From positions 1 to 36,059 of the forward strand of contig NZ_WNXX01000027.1 in assembly GCF_009733795.1 (NCBI RefSeq): a DNA stretch of 36,059 bases, read 5' to 3'. Origin of the DNA: Actinotalea caeni. Lineage in GTDB: Bacteria > Actinomycetota > Actinomycetes > Actinomycetales > Beutenbergiaceae. The notes beneath the pieces were generated by a model that searched no databases, was not told the origin of the DNA, and saw nothing but the letters and a program-made list of their open reading frames with translations. A program made the position numbers and the translations under genes. Of this stretch, positions 7,731 through 16,805 are shown piece by piece (position 1 is the first letter of the stretch; each line of letters opens with the position of its first letter).

Positions 7731-9122
7731 TCAGGAGACGCCGAGCGCCTCGAGGTCGTCACGGTTGTCCTCGAGCACGTCCTCGAGCTCGACGCGCAGG
7801 GCGTCGATCGTCGGCTGCACCTCGACGCCGTCGCCGGTCAACGAGGCGAAGGACTTCTCCAGCGCCTGCACGCCGGCCTGGAACCACAGCGCGGGCGCGA
7901 CGGTCTGGGCGTTCGCGAGCTGCTCGATCGCGACCGTGAAGTTCGGATCGGTGGCGTGGAGCTCGCGCACCTCCGGCTCGTCCCGGGCGGCCTCGACGAC
8001 CGGGACGTAGCCCGAGCGGACGTGGTACCAGCCCGACATCTGCGGGGTGCCGAGGAACTTCATCAGCTCGGCGGTGGCGTCCTGCCGCTCCTTCGAGTCG
8101 GTCCGCACGAGCGAGAACCCGGAGCCGCCGGTCGGCACCAGCGGCGGCTGGTCGACCTCGCCGGGCATGAAGGCGGCCCCCAGCTCGAAGTCGACCGCCT
8201 CGGTGAGTCCACGCATCGACGCCGTCGACCCGTGCACGGCCGTGACCAGCCCGGTCTGGAAGTCGGTGTGCGGCGCCTGCGCCTGGTAGGCGTGGCCGTC
8301 GACGTGCACCCAGTCGCGGGCGAACCCCATGAGGTCGCGGACCGGGCCCTCGTCGGGCATGACGTCGAAGCCGTCGGTCCATGCACCTCCGAAGGCCCAC
8401 AGCCACGACGACGCGTACCAGCCGTCGGCGGCGCTGTAGGCGAAGGTCCGCACCGGCTGCCCGGAGGAGGTGAGCGAGGCGATCTCGGGCCCGAGCTCGC
8501 GCAGCTGGGACCACGTGTACGTGGTGTCGACGGGGAGCCCGAGCTCGGTGAACGCGGTCTTGTTGTAGTAGAAGATCGGCGTCGAGCGCGCGAACGGCAC
8601 GACGTACGTCTCGTCGCCGGCCCTGCCCTCGCCCACGTAGCTCTGCAGGTAGATGTCGAGGTTCCACTCGTCGGTGAAGTACGGGTCGAGGGGCGCGAGC
8701 GCGCCCGCGAAGTAGAACTGCAGCCACTGCAGCTCGGGGAAGCAGACCATGTCGGGCACCGCCTTCGCCTGCAGCGCGGCGGTGAACTGCGTGTGCAGGT
8801 CGGCGTAGCCGCCGACGGACTCGATCGCGGCGTAGATGTCGGTCTGCGAGTCGTTGAACATCGTGAACGCCTCGGCGATCACGTCGAAGAGGTGCCCGGT
8901 CCAGGGCGCCCAGAACAGGATGTTCGTGCGCCCCCGGTACTGCGAGGGGATCTCGCCGAGCGCCGCCTGCTTCATGTCGGGGCGCAGGGCCGAGCTCCCT
9001 GCTCCGCCCGCGTCGCTGCCGGCCCCGGCGGTCGGCAGCGAGCAGGAGGCGAGCGCGGCGGCGCCGGCACCGGCGCCGAGCATCGCGAGGAGGTGACGGC
9101 GGGTGAGGGTGCGGTCGTGCAC
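7731..9122 (-). CDS. ugpB: UgpB-like glycerol-3-phosphate/glycerophosphodiester binding lipoprotein
   Basis: A 463-residue family 1 solute-binding protein. Recognition as UgpB-like rests on the PFARSTPIFYYNKTAF block (E. coli UgpB has PFNSSTPVLYYNKDAF), GLVTAVHGSTASMRGL, and the late WYHVRSGYVPVVEAA (WHQKTGYLPITKAA in UgpB). GTG 9122 has AAGGAG 9 bp upstream (9132-9137). The signal peptide carries a twin-arginine motif (LTRRHLL) and a lipobox LASC with Cys27, so it is a Tat-exported lipoprotein. UgpB binds sn-glycerol-3-phosphate and glycerophosphocholine. The gene order here (permeases first, binding protein third, phosphodiesterase last) differs from E. coli ugpBAECQ. Substrate assignment is by similarity from memory; a sugar substrate is the main alternative. 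Confidence 0.75.
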   Translation of the reverse strand: MHDRTLTRRHLLAMLGAGAGAAALASCSLPTAGAGSDAGGAGSSALRPDMKQAALGEIPSQYRGRTNILFWAPWTGHLFDVIAEAFTMFNDSQTDIYAAIESVGGYADLHTQFTAALQAKAVPDMVCFPELQWLQFYFAGALAPLDPYFTDEWNLDIYLQSYVGEGRAGDETYVVPFARSTPIFYYNKTAFTELGLPVDTTYTWSQLRELGPEIASLTSSGQPVRTFAYSAADGWYASSWLWAFGGAWTDGFDVMPDEGPVRDLMGFARDWVHVDGHAYQAQAPHTDFQTGLVTAVHGSTASMRGLTEAVDFELGAAFMPGEVDQPPLVPTGGSGFSLVRTDSKERQDATAELMKFLGTPQMSGWYHVRSGYVPVVEAARDEPEVRELHATDPNFTVAIEQLANAQTVAPALWFQAGVQALEKSFASLTGDGVEVQPTIDALRVELEDVLEDNRDDLEALGVS

Positions 9123-9198
9123 GAGGAACAGCTCCTTGGTCGGTGGTGGGTGACAGAGGTGGGACGGCCCGTGGCCCGCGGCCGCTGCCGGGGACCGG

Positions 9199-10191
9199 TC
9201 AGCCCTTGAGGGCGCCGGAGACGATGCCGCCGACGATGCGGCGCTGGGCCAGGAAGAAGACGACGAGCATCGGCGCGGCGACGATCACGGTGCCGGCCAT
9301 GACGGGGCCCCAGGAGTCGTAGCCCTCCTGGCTGCGCAGGAACATCAGCCCGATCGGCAGCGTGCGCATGTCGGCCGTGGAGGTGACGATGAGCGGCCAC
9401 ACGAAGTCGTTCCACTTGCCGATCCCCACGATGAGGGTGGCTGTGAGGATCATCGGGCTGCAGATCGGGCCGACGACGGAGACCATGCGACGCAGGTGGC
9501 CCGCGCCGTCGATCGACGCGGCGTCGACCAGCTCGCCGGGCACCTGCCGCATCTGCTGGTAGAGGAGGAACATCGCGAACGCGGAGCCGATGCCCGGCAG
9601 GATCAGCCCCTGGTAGGTGTTGAGCCAGCCCAGGCTCGACACCGTGATGTAGTTGACCAGCAGCGTGATGTGGCCCGGCAGCATGAGCGAGCCGACCATG
9701 ACGGCGAAGACCAGCATCTTGCCGCGGAACCGCACGAACGCGACCGCGTAGGCGGAGAGCACCGCGACACCGATCTCGAGCGCGGTCCCCACGACCGTGG
9801 TGATGACCGAGTTCCGCAGGAACGCGCCGAACGGTGCCGACGTCCAGGCCTCGACGAAGTTGCCCCACTCGAGGCTGCTGGGCACCCACGTGAGCGGGAA
9901 CGTGTAGATCTCGTTCTCCGGTTTCAGCGCCGAGCTGAACAGCCAGTACAGCGGCACCGCGAACACCGCGAGCACCAGCCCGAGCATCGCGTAGAGCCCG
10001 ATCGTGAGGGAGCGGGGGCGCCGGCGTCCCCGGCTGCCGCGCTCGCGGGGCGAGGGCTGCGACTGTGCCGACCGTGCCGACTGTGCCGACTGTGTCGACT
10101 CTGCCGACTGTGCCGAACCTGCCGACTCTGCCGATTGTGTAGATGCCGTGCGCTCCGGTGTGGCGACCGGCCGGGTGGGGAGGAGGGTCAT
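9199..10191 (-). CDS. ugpE: UgpE-like ABC transporter permease with Ser-Ala-X repeat N-terminus
   Basis: The MalG-type permease of the ugp-like importer, 330 residues. ATG 10191 overlaps the upstream permease stop as ATGA. Residues 16-44 form a low-complexity run of Ser-Ala-(Gln/Glu/Arg/Gly) triplets encoded by 9-bp tandem repeats. They are followed by a basic stretch (RGSRGRRRPR) and the first membrane helix near residue 63. Without this extension the protein has the usual length of about 280 residues. The EAA loop is ELVDAASIDGAGHLRRM and the C-terminus IVGGIVSGALKG resembles UgpE. The extension should be cytoplasmic; its role is unknown. Confidence 0.78.
   Translation of the reverse strand: MTLLPTRPVATPERTASTQSAESAGSAQSAESTQSAQSARSAQSQPSPRERGSRGRRRPRSLTIGLYAMLGLVLAVFAVPLYWLFSSALKPENEIYTFPLTWVPSSLEWGNFVEAWTSAPFGAFLRNSVITTVVGTALEIGVAVLSAYAVAFVRFRGKMLVFAVMVGSLMLPGHITLLVNYITVSSLGWLNTYQGLILPGIGSAFAMFLLYQQMRQVPGELVDAASIDGAGHLRRMVSVVGPICSPMILTATLIVGIGKWNDFVWPLIVTSTADMRTLPIGLMFLRSQEGYDSWGPVMAGTVIVAAPMLVVFFLAQRRIVGGIVSGALKG
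10061..10141 (-). repeat. 9-bp tandem repeat inside the ugpE-like gene
   Basis: Nine imperfect tandem copies of a 9-bp unit (plus-strand gactgtgcc, with variants gaccgtgcc, gactctgcc, gaacctgcc and gattgtgta). They are in frame with the permease and encode Ser-Ala-X triplets. Because the unit is a multiple of three, copy-number change by slippage would lengthen or shorten the N-terminus without breaking the frame. Confidence 0.85.
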
Positions 10192-11144
10192 GAGTAGTGC
10201 ACCTGCCTGTGGGCGACGCGGGTCTGCACGAGCGTGACGACGAGGAGCAGCACGAACATGACGGTCGCGGAGGCGGCCGACGTGCCGATGTCGAAGCTGA
10301 CGAAGGCCTGCTCGTAGACGAGCCACGGCAGCGTCGTGCTGGAGGTGCCGGGTCCGCCGTTGGTCAGCGTCGCGATGATGTCGAAGGTCTGCGCCGCCGC
10401 GATGACGCCGGTCACCGTGAGGAAGAACGTGATCGGGCTGAGCAGCGGGATCGTCAGGTGGCGGAAGAGCGACCAGCCGCGCGCACCGTCGAGGGCTGCC
10501 GCCTCGTAGAGGTCCCGCGGCAGGTCGAGGATGGCGGCGTAGTAGATGATCGCCACGAAGCCGAGCCGCTGCCACGCGTAGGCGATCGTGATCGCCCACA
10601 ACGAGAAGTCCGACGTCGTGGTCCAGCGGGGCGAGTCGGCGCCGACCATCTCGAACAGCCAGCGGCTCAACCCATAGCTCGGGTCGAAGAGGAACAGCCA
10701 CAGCACACCGACCGCGGCTCCGGGCAGCATGTGCGGTGCGAACGCGAGGGTGCGGACGACGCCGCTGAGGCGCAGCCGCTGCGCCAGCAGCGCGCCGATC
10801 GCCAGCCCACCGACCATCGTGCCGAGCACGGTGACCAGCACGAAGACCGTCGTGTTCCGCAGCGCGTCGGCCAGCACCGAGCCGGGCCGCAGCAGCTCGA
10901 CGTAGTTGTCGAGGCCGACGAGCACCGGTGCCGGCTGCACGAAGTCCCAGTCGGTGAGGCTGAGTACGAGGTTGTACAGGGTGGGGTAGTAGCCGAACAC
11001 GACGATCGCGGCGAGGTTCGGCAGGATCAGCGCCCAGAAGAGGAGGCCCTCGCGCAGCAGCGCTCGGGTGCGGGTGGCGGACCTCCTGCGTGGTGCGGCC
11101 GGCGGGCGCGGGCGCGCACGGCGTCGGTCGGCGAGCACGGTCAT
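10188..11144 (-). CDS. ugpA: UgpA-like ABC transporter permease
   Basis: First gene of the operon, a 318-residue MalF-type permease with a basic, Pro-rich cytoplasmic N-terminus (about 35 residues) and six predicted membrane helices. ATG 11144 begins MTVLADRRRARP; the very long frame that continues upstream only runs antisense to ileS. The EAA loop is DLYEAAALDGARGWSLF followed by IPLLSP. The C-terminus, LVQTRVAHRQVHYS, resembles the end of E. coli UgpA. It pairs with the next permease through a 4-bp ATGA overlap. No UgpC-type ATPase is encoded in the operon or anywhere in the window. Confidence 0.8.
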   Translation of the reverse strand: MTVLADRRRARPRPPAAPRRRSATRTRALLREGLLFWALILPNLAAIVVFGYYPTLYNLVLSLTDWDFVQPAPVLVGLDNYVELLRPGSVLADALRNTTVFVLVTVLGTMVGGLAIGALLAQRLRLSGVVRTLAFAPHMLPGAAVGVLWLFLFDPSYGLSRWLFEMVGADSPRWTTTSDFSLWAITIAYAWQRLGFVAIIYYAAILDLPRDLYEAAALDGARGWSLFRHLTIPLLSPITFFLTVTGVIAAAQTFDIIATLTNGGPGTSSTTLPWLVYEQAFVSFDIGTSAASATVMFVLLLVVTLVQTRVAHRQVHYS

Positions 11145-11207
11145 CCGGTCTGGTCTCCGTGGTGGTGGGTCCTGGCGGGCGGCTGCCCGCACCACCACAC
11201 AAGCGGG

Positions 11208-11262
11208 CCCGGGTGGCCGGACGGTGACCTGGCGGTGGCCGGTCGCGGAAGGCCTGGTGACC
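11208..11262 (-). promoter_or_regulatory. PHO-box-like array of 11-bp direct repeats upstream of ugpA
   Basis: Read on the minus strand, five consecutive 11-bp units run toward ugpA: GGTCACCAGGC, CTTCCGCGACC, GGCCACCGCCA, GGTCACCGTCC and GGCCACCCGGG. Four of the five begin GG(T/C)CACC. Actinobacterial PhoP binds direct-repeat units of 11 nt with a conserved 7-nt part close to GTTCACC, so both period and core fit a PHO box. The ugp genes are classical members of phosphate-starvation regulons, which supports the reading. No clear -10 is visible between this array and the ATG at 11144. Confidence 0.6.
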
Positions 11263-11303
11263 GCGTCGGCGTGCCCGCGAGCGGACCTGGGTACCATGTC
11301 CGG

Positions 11304-11550
11304 TACAGGCGTCGACCCGGCCATCACCGGTGAGCCTCCGGAAGAACGGCACCGCAGCTTCCGACCCGTGCTCGGGGCGGGACTGCGGCGCTCAGTAGAA
11401 CCGGACGGGGCAGGCCCGTCACAGCCGCAGGACGAGTGGTCCCACCGCCCGAGCCACGGGCGCGCGGGGCAAGCGAGGTGGTACCGCGGGTCGCCGTCGG
11501 GCGGGTCGTCCTCGTCGAGGAAGCCGCAGCGAACCCCGCACCCCGAAGGA
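11304..11550 (+). promoter_or_regulatory. ileS T-box riboswitch
   Basis: The ileS leader carries the T-box signature GAGGTGGTACCGCGG (11475-11489), whose UGGN bulge pairs with the free NCCA end of uncharged tRNA. A candidate Ile specifier codon ATC (11323-11325) lies in a short Stem I region (CCATCACCGGTGAGCC) near the predicted transcript start. Downstream sequence (11490-11550) can pair around the GAAGGA ribosome site (11545-11550). In actinobacteria ileS T-boxes of this short Stem I type act on translation: uncharged tRNA-Ile frees the ribosome site. The exact 5' end is estimated. Confidence 0.82.
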
Positions 11551-11555
11551 CCACG

Positions 11556-14500
11556 ATGGCCACGAGCCGCTACCCGCGCCACCGCGACGCCAGCCCCGCC
11601 ACCCCGCCGTCGGACGAGGGCGTCGTCTCCTCGCCGCGCCTGCCCGAGCTCGAGGACAACGTCCTCGCCTACTGGAAGGCGGACGGCACCTTCCAGGCCT
11701 CGATCGACGCCCGCCCGGCGGGGGAGAACGGCTCCAACGAGTTCGTCTTCTACGACGGGCCGCCGTTCGCGAACGGCCTGCCGCACTACGGCCACCTGCT
11801 CACCGGGTACGTCAAGGACGTCGTGCCGCGGTTCCAGACGATGCTGGGCCGGCGGGTCGAGCGCCGGTTCGGGTGGGACACCCACGGCCTGCCCGCCGAG
11901 CTGGAGGCCGAGCGGCTGCTGGGCATCACCGACAAGTCCCAGATCGACGAGATGGGCATCGACGCCTTCAACAAGGAGTGCCGCGAGTCGGTGCTGCGCT
12001 ACACGCGCGAGTGGGAGGACTACGTCACCCGGCAGGCGCGGTGGGTCGACTTCGAGAACGACTACAAGACGCTCGAGCCCTGGTACATGGAGTCGGTCAT
12101 CTGGGCGTTCAAGCAGCTCTACGACAAGGGGCTGACGTACCAGGACTACCGGGTGCTGCCGTACTGCTGGCGCGACCAGACGCCGCTGTCCAACCACGAG
12201 CTGCGGATGGATGACGACGTCTACCAGATGCGGCAGGACCCCGCCGTCACGGTCGGTCTGCGGCTGGAGACCGGCGAGCTCGCGCTGGTGTGGACGACGA
12301 CGCCCTGGACGCTGCCGAGCAACCTCGCGATCGTCGTCGGGCGCGACATCGACTACGTCGTCGTCCGCTCGGACGCGACCGGCACCACCGAGCGGTACGT
12401 CATCGCCGCGGAGCGGCTGCAGGCCTACGCGCGCGAGCTCAAGGACGAGGGCGTCGAGGACGTCGAGGAGCAGGTGGTCGAGCGGCTCACCGGCGCCGAC
12501 CTCCTCGGCCGCAGCTACACGCCGCCGTTCTCCTACTACCTCGGCCACGAGAACGCGTTCCGCGTCGTCGAGGCCGACTTCGTCACGACCACCGACGGCA
12601 CCGGCCTCGTCCACACCGCGGGCGCGTTCGGCGAGGACGACAAGGTCGTCACCGACCGCGAGGGCATCGAGGCGGTCATGCCGGTCGGTGCCGACGGACG
12701 CTTCACCGCGCCGGTCACCGACTACGAGGGCGACCTCGTCTTCGACGCGAACCCGAGGATCATCGCCGACCTCAAGACCGCGACCCGCGGCGAGCAGGTC
12801 GCCTCGGTGACGCCCGGCACGGTGCTGCTGCGCCACGAGACCTACGACCACTCCTACCCGCACTGCTGGCGGTGCAAGAACCCGCTGATCTACAAGGGCG
12901 TCGAGTCCTGGTTCGTGCGCGTGACCGCGTTCAAGGACCGGATGCTCGAGCTCAACCAGGAGATCACCTGGGTGCCCGAGCACATCAAGGAGGGCACCTT
13001 CGGCGCCTGGCTCGCCAACGCGCGCGACTGGTCGATCTCCCGCAACCGGTACTGGGGCACCCCGATCCCGGTGTGGGTGAGCGACGACCCCGCGTACCCG
13101 CGGACCGAGGTGTACGGCAGCGTCGCGGAGCTCGAGGAGGCGTTCGGGGTCTCGGTGCCCGACCTGCACCGCCCCTACATCGACGAGCTCGTGCGCCCGA
13201 ACCCGGACGACCCGACCGGGCGGTCGATGATGCGGCGCATCCCCGACATCTTCGACGTCTGGTTCGACTCCGGGTCGATGCCGTTCGCCCAGGTGCACTA
13301 CCCGTTCGAGAACGCCGACTGGTTCGAGCACCACTACCCGGGCGACTTCATCGTCGAGTACATCGGGCAGACCCGCGGCTGGTTCTACACGATGCACGTG
13401 CTCGCGACCGCGCTGTTCGACCGCCCGGCGTTCCGCACCTGCATCAGCCACGGCATCGTGCTCGGCGACGACGGCCGCAAGGCGAGCAAGTCGCTGCGCA
13501 ACTACCCGGACCCGTACGAGATGTGGAACACCTACGGCTCCGACGCGGTGCGGCTGTCGCTCATGGGCTCGCCCGTGCTGCGCGGCGGCAACCTCATCGT
13601 CGCCGAGGAGTCGATCCGCGAGCAGGTGCGCGGCGTGCTGCTGCCGCTGTGGAACACCTGGTACTTCTTCTCGCTGTACGCCAACACGGTCGCCGACGGC
13701 GCGGGGTACGACGCGAGCGCGCCGGCGCCCGAGGCGGTCCCGGGTCTCGACGTGCTCGACCGTTACGTGCTGGCGAAGACCCGCGACTTCGTCGATGGCG
13801 TGCGCGCCGACCTCGAGGGCTACGACATCCCGGGTGCCGTGCAGCGGCTCAAGGACCACCTCGACGTCGTCACGAACTGGTACGTGCGCAGCTCGCGCGA
13901 CCGGTTCTGGGCGGAGCGCACCGGCGCCTTCGACACCCTGCACACGGTGCTCGAGGTGACCACGCGCGCGGCCGCGCCGCTGGCGCCGCTGGTCACCGAG
14001 GAGGTGTGGCGCGGCCTCACCGGAGGCCGCTCGGTGCACCTGGCGGACTGGCCGGACCCGGAGGCGGGTGCGTCGACCGACCCGACGGCGGCCGCGCTCG
14101 TCCGCGACGACGCGCTCGTCGCCGCGATGGACACCGTCCGCGAGGTCGTGAGCACCGCGCACGCGCTGCGCAAGGCCAACAAGCTGCGGGTGCGGCAGCC
14201 GCTGCGCTCGCTGCTCGTGGCCGTCCCGGACCCCGAGGCGCTGCAGCCGTTCGCCGACCTCGTCGCCGAGGAGATCAACGTCAAGGAGGTCCGCCTCGTC
14301 GACGAGGCGCAGACCTCGGCCGCCGAGCACGGGCTCGTGACCACGCTGCAGGTCAACGCGCGCGCCGCGGGACCCCGGCTGGGGCGCGACGTGCAGCGCG
14401 TCATCCAGGCCGCCCGCGCCGGGAGCTGGCAGCAGGCCGACGACGGCACCGTGACCGTCGACGGGATCGAGCTGCAGGACGGCGAGTACGCGCTGGTGAC

Positions 14501-14861
14501 CAAGGTCGAGGACCGGCTCGGTGACACGGTCGCCGCGGCCGTGCTGCCCGGCGGCGGGTTCGTCGTGCTCGACCTCGAGCTGGACGACGAGCTGCTCGGC
14601 GACGGGTACGCGCGCGACGTCGTGCGCCAGGTGCAGGACGCCCGCAAGGCGGCCGGTCTGCACGTGGCCGACCGCATCACGCTGCGGCTCGCGGTCCCCG
14701 CGCCGTGGGCGCAGGCGGTCGCCGACCGCGCCGCGTTCATCGGCGAGGAGACGCTCGCGGTCGACGTCGCGGTCGAGGCCTCGCCGGTCGCGACCGACGG
14801 CGACGGCGACGGCGTGGACGACCGCGCGGTCGCCGTCCAGCTCGCGAAGGTCGAGCGGTGA
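11556..14861 (+). CDS. ileS: isoleucyl-tRNA synthetase
   Basis: A 1101-residue class Ia aminoacyl-tRNA synthetase that charges tRNA-Ile and edits misactivated valine. The HIGH signature is PHYGH (residues 76-80) after [10 protein letters not shown]. The KMSKS loop is KASKS (642-646). The CP1 editing domain lies between them, with [11 protein letters not shown] typical of IleS. The length and a C-terminus ending in an anticodon-binding domain plus a long tail fit the longer, eukaryote-like IleS type common in actinobacteria. ATG 11556 is chosen for GAAGGA five bases upstream; the frame is open further up but covers the T-box. Its stop overlaps folC by 4 bp. Confidence 0.97.
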   Translation: MATSRYPRHRDASPATPPSDEGVVSSPRLPELEDNVLAYWKADGTFQASIDARPAGENGSNEFVFYDGPPFANGLPHYGHLLTGYVKDVVPRFQTMLGRRVERRFGWDTHGLPAELEAERLLGITDKSQIDEMGIDAFNKECRESVLRYTREWEDYVTRQARWVDFENDYKTLEPWYMESVIWAFKQLYDKGLTYQDYRVLPYCWRDQTPLSNHELRMDDDVYQMRQDPAVTVGLRLETGELALVWTTTPWTLPSNLAIVVGRDIDYVVVRSDATGTTERYVIAAERLQAYARELKDEGVEDVEEQVVERLTGADLLGRSYTPPFSYYLGHENAFRVVEADFVTTTDGTGLVHTAGAFGEDDKVVTDREGIEAVMPVGADGRFTAPVTDYEGDLVFDANPRIIADLKTATRGEQVASVTPGTVLLRHETYDHSYPHCWRCKNPLIYKGVESWFVRVTAFKDRMLELNQEITWVPEHIKEGTFGAWLANARDWSISRNRYWGTPIPVWVSDDPAYPRTEVYGSVAELEEAFGVSVPDLHRPYIDELVRPNPDDPTGRSMMRRIPDIFDVWFDSGSMPFAQVHYPFENADWFEHHYPGDFIVEYIGQTRGWFYTMHVLATALFDRPAFRTCISHGIVLGDDGRKASKSLRNYPDPYEMWNTYGSDAVRLSLMGSPVLRGGNLIVAEESIREQVRGVLLPLWNTWYFFSLYANTVADGAGYDASAPAPEAVPGLDVLDRYVLAKTRDFVDGVRADLEGYDIPGAVQRLKDHLDVVTNWYVRSSRDRFWAERTGAFDTLHTVLEVTTRAAAPLAPLVTEEVWRGLTGGRSVHLADWPDPEAGASTDPTAAALVRDDALVAAMDTVREVVSTAHALRKANKLRVRQPLRSLLVAVPDPEALQPFADLVAEEINVKEVRLVDEAQTSAAEHGLVTTLQVNARAAGPRLGRDVQRVIQAARAGSWQQADDGTVTVDGIELQDGEYALVTKVEDRLGDTVAAAVLPGGGFVVLDLELDDELLGDGYARDVVRQVQDARKAAGLHVADRITLRLAVPAPWAQAVADRAAFIGEETLAVDVAVEASPVATDGDGDGVDDRAVAVQLAKVER

Positions 14862-16261
14862 GCCGCAGGCGCGCGGCGGCCGACGACGCGGTCGAGCGCG
14901 AGGCGGAGGAGCTCTACCGCGAGATCCTCCGCCGCGCGCCCGAGCACCGCATCGAGCCCACGCTCGACCGGGTCGCGTCGCTCATGACGCTGCTGGGCGA
15001 CCCCCAGCACAGCTTCCGCACCGTGCACGTCACCGGCACCAACGGCAAGACCTCGACGGCGCGGATGATCGAGCGCCTGATCCGGGAGACGGGCCTGCGC
15101 ACCGGGCTGCTCACCTCGCCGCACCTGCACACGGTGCGCGAGCGCATGGTCATCGACGGCGAGCCGATCACGCCCGCGCGGTTCGTCGAGACCTGGCGCG
15201 ACATCGAGCCGTACGTCGCGATGGTCGACGAGCGGCTGGAGGCCGAGGGGCAGAACCGGCTCAACTTCTTCGAGGTGCTGACCGCGCTCGGGTACGCGGC
15301 GTTCGCCGACGCGCCGGTCGACGTCGCGGTCGTCGAGGTCGGCATGGGCGGGGAGTGGGACTCGACCAACACGATCGACGCCGAGGTCGCGGTGTTCGCA
15401 CCGATCTCCCGCGACCACGAGAGGTGGCTCGGTCACGGGCTGGACGAGATCGCGACCGTCAAGGCGGGCATCATCAAGCAGCTCGACCCGCCGCAGGTCG
15501 TCGTCACCGCCGAGCAGCCCGAGGCCGCCGCGGCCGTGATCGCCGAGCGCGCCCGGCAGCGCGGAGCGCGTCTCGTCGCCGAGGGCGTGCAGGTCGAGGT
15601 CGCGAACCGGGTGGTCGCGGTCGGTGGCCAGCTCATCGACCTGCGCGGCACCGGTGGGCTCTACACCGAGATCTTCCTGCCGCTGCACGGCGCGCACCAG
15701 GCGCACAACGCGCTGCTCGCGCTCACGGCGGTCGAGCAGCTCTTCGGGGGCGGCGCGCTCGACGGGTCCGTCGTCGAGGCTGCGTTCGCCGACGTCACCT
15801 CGCCGGGCCGGCTCGAGCTCGTCCGCAGCAGCCCGACCGTGCTGGTCGACGCCGCCCACAACCCCGGCGGCGCGGAGGCGCTGGTCGACGCGCTCGACGA
15901 GGCGTTCGCGTTCTCGCGGCTCGTCGGCGTCGTCGGCGTCATGGGTGACAAGGACGCCGAGGCGATCCTGTCCGTGCTGGAGCCGGTGCTGCCGGAGATC
16001 GTCGTCACGCAGGCGAGCATCGACCGTGCGATGCCGGCCGACGAGCTCGCGGTGATCGCGCGCGACGTCTTCGACGAGGACCGGGTGCACGTCGAGGCCT
16101 CGCTGCCCGAGGCGGTCGCGCTCGCGGCCGACCTCGCCGAGCAGGGCGACGACGACCGCATCGGGAGCGGGACCGGCGTCATCGTCGTCGGCTCGGTGAT
16201 CCTCGCCGCCGAGGTGCGGGCGCTGTTCGGGCGCGACCGGCAGGACGAGACGAAGGGCTAG
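14858..16261 (+). CDS. folC: bifunctional folylpolyglutamate/dihydrofolate synthase
   Basis: A 467-residue Mur-ligase family enzyme that adds glutamate to folates and, in bifunctional forms, makes dihydrofolate from dihydropteroate. The ATP-binding loop is TGTNGKTS (residues 59-66), followed by the FolC-typical [13 protein letters not shown], and the C-terminal domain has [15 protein letters not shown] 14858 overlaps the ileS stop as GTGA, so the two are coupled. The next gene converges with a 4-bp overlap. In other actinobacteria a DUF4233 gene and ndk follow folC; here these are found 18.5 kb away. Confidence 0.95.
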   Translation: MSRRRAAADDAVEREAEELYREILRRAPEHRIEPTLDRVASLMTLLGDPQHSFRTVHVTGTNGKTSTARMIERLIRETGLRTGLLTSPHLHTVRERMVIDGEPITPARFVETWRDIEPYVAMVDERLEAEGQNRLNFFEVLTALGYAAFADAPVDVAVVEVGMGGEWDSTNTIDAEVAVFAPISRDHERWLGHGLDEIATVKAGIIKQLDPPQVVVTAEQPEAAAAVIAERARQRGARLVAEGVQVEVANRVVAVGGQLIDLRGTGGLYTEIFLPLHGAHQAHNALLALTAVEQLFGGGALDGSVVEAAFADVTSPGRLELVRSSPTVLVDAAHNPGGAEALVDALDEAFAFSRLVGVVGVMGDKDAEAILSVLEPVLPEIVVTQASIDRAMPADELAVIARDVFDEDRVHVEASLPEAVALAADLAEQGDDDRIGSGTGVIVVGSVILAAEVRALFGRDRQDETKG

Positions 16262-16761
16262 GGCTCGCCGAGGGTCGACAGCCAGCGGGCCAGCAGCCGC
16301 TCGAGGTCGGCCAGCTCGTCGGGCGCGAGATCGCGGGTCGCCGCGGCGTCGGCCCCGAGCACCTGCGCGGCGCTGCGCTCGACGAGCGCGTGCCCCTCGG
16401 GCGTGAGCGACACCTCGACGCTGCGGCCCGCGCCCGGGCTGCGCTGCACCAGGCCCTGCTGCTCGGCGCGCGCGACGCGCTGCGAGATCGCGCCGGCGGT
16501 CACCAGGCAGCGCCCGGCCAGCTCGCGGGTGGTGAGCGTCCACGGCTCGCCGGCGCGCCGCAGGGTGCTGAGCAGGTCGAGCGTCGCGGCGTCGAGCCCG
16601 AGCGTGTGCAGCGTGCGCTCGCGGGTGCGACGCAGCCGGCTCGCGACCGCCTTGACCAGCCACACCGCGGGGAGGGGCGCCGTCGGCACCTCCGGCAGCT
16701 CGCGTCGCCATGCCTCGGCGACCGCTCGTGCGCGCGCCAGCTCGTCCCGCTCGTCCGTCAC
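16258..16761 (-). CDS. MarR-family transcriptional regulator
   Basis: A 167-residue winged-helix DNA-binding protein. The central part, LTTRELAGRCLVTAGAISQRVARAEQQGLVQR, is the helix-turn-helix and its recognition helix; GRSVEVSLTPEGHALV forms the wing and its exit, as in MarR/SlyA. GTG 16761 lies 6 bp after a -10-like TAGCAT (minus strand, 16768-16773), so the transcript may be leaderless. It is divergent from the SDR gene, and the perfect palindrome between them is the likely operator, so it probably represses both genes. Its 3' end overlaps folC by 4 bp in convergent orientation. The ligand is unknown. Confidence 0.88.
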   Translation of the reverse strand: MTDERDELARARAVAEAWRRELPEVPTAPLPAVWLVKAVASRLRRTRERTLHTLGLDAATLDLLSTLRRAGEPWTLTTRELAGRCLVTAGAISQRVARAEQQGLVQRSPGAGRSVEVSLTPEGHALVERSAAQVLGADAAATRDLAPDELADLERLLARWLSTLGEP

Positions 16762-16774
16762 CCGACCATGCTAG

Positions 16775-16790
16775 CGTTTAGAGCTAAACG
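16775..16790. promoter_or_regulatory. MarR operator palindrome
   Basis: CGTTTAGAGCTAAACG is a perfect 7-bp inverted repeat (CGTTTAG / CTAAACG) around a 2-bp centre, in the 44-bp gap between marR and the SDR gene. It is AT-rich against its surroundings. It abuts the marR -10 candidate and lies where the SDR promoter must be, a typical place for MarR autoregulation plus control of the divergent gene. Confidence 0.75.
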
Positions 16791-16805
16791 TCGGAAGGGG
16801 AGGGC

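Larger units (their letters stand above)
11145..11555. other. 411-bp intergenic control region between ugpA and ileS
   Basis: This is the only stretch over 300 bases without a gene. From left to right it holds the ugpA leader (11145-11207), the PHO-box-like repeats (11208-11262), a plausible ileS -10 TACCAT (11292-11297) inside an inverted repeat GTACC-N6-GGTAC (11291-11306), and the ileS T-box leader to the start codon. No small gene is supported. Confidence 0.8.

Noticed and set aside
10061-10141. Tandem repeat considered as a CRISPR array
   Set aside because: The units are 9 bp and contiguous with no spacers, and they are in frame inside a permease gene.
11291-11306. GTACC-N6-GGTAC inverted repeat considered as an operator
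   Set aside because: It overlaps the predicted ileS -10 and start, its arms are only 5 bp, and no other copy was noticed; kept only as a note in the intergenic entry.
10188-14663. A 1491-codon open frame on the minus strand across ileS and the T-box
   Set aside because: Only its last 318 codons are the UgpA-like permease. The rest is antisense to ileS and has the Arg/Val/His-rich composition of a high-GC shadow frame.
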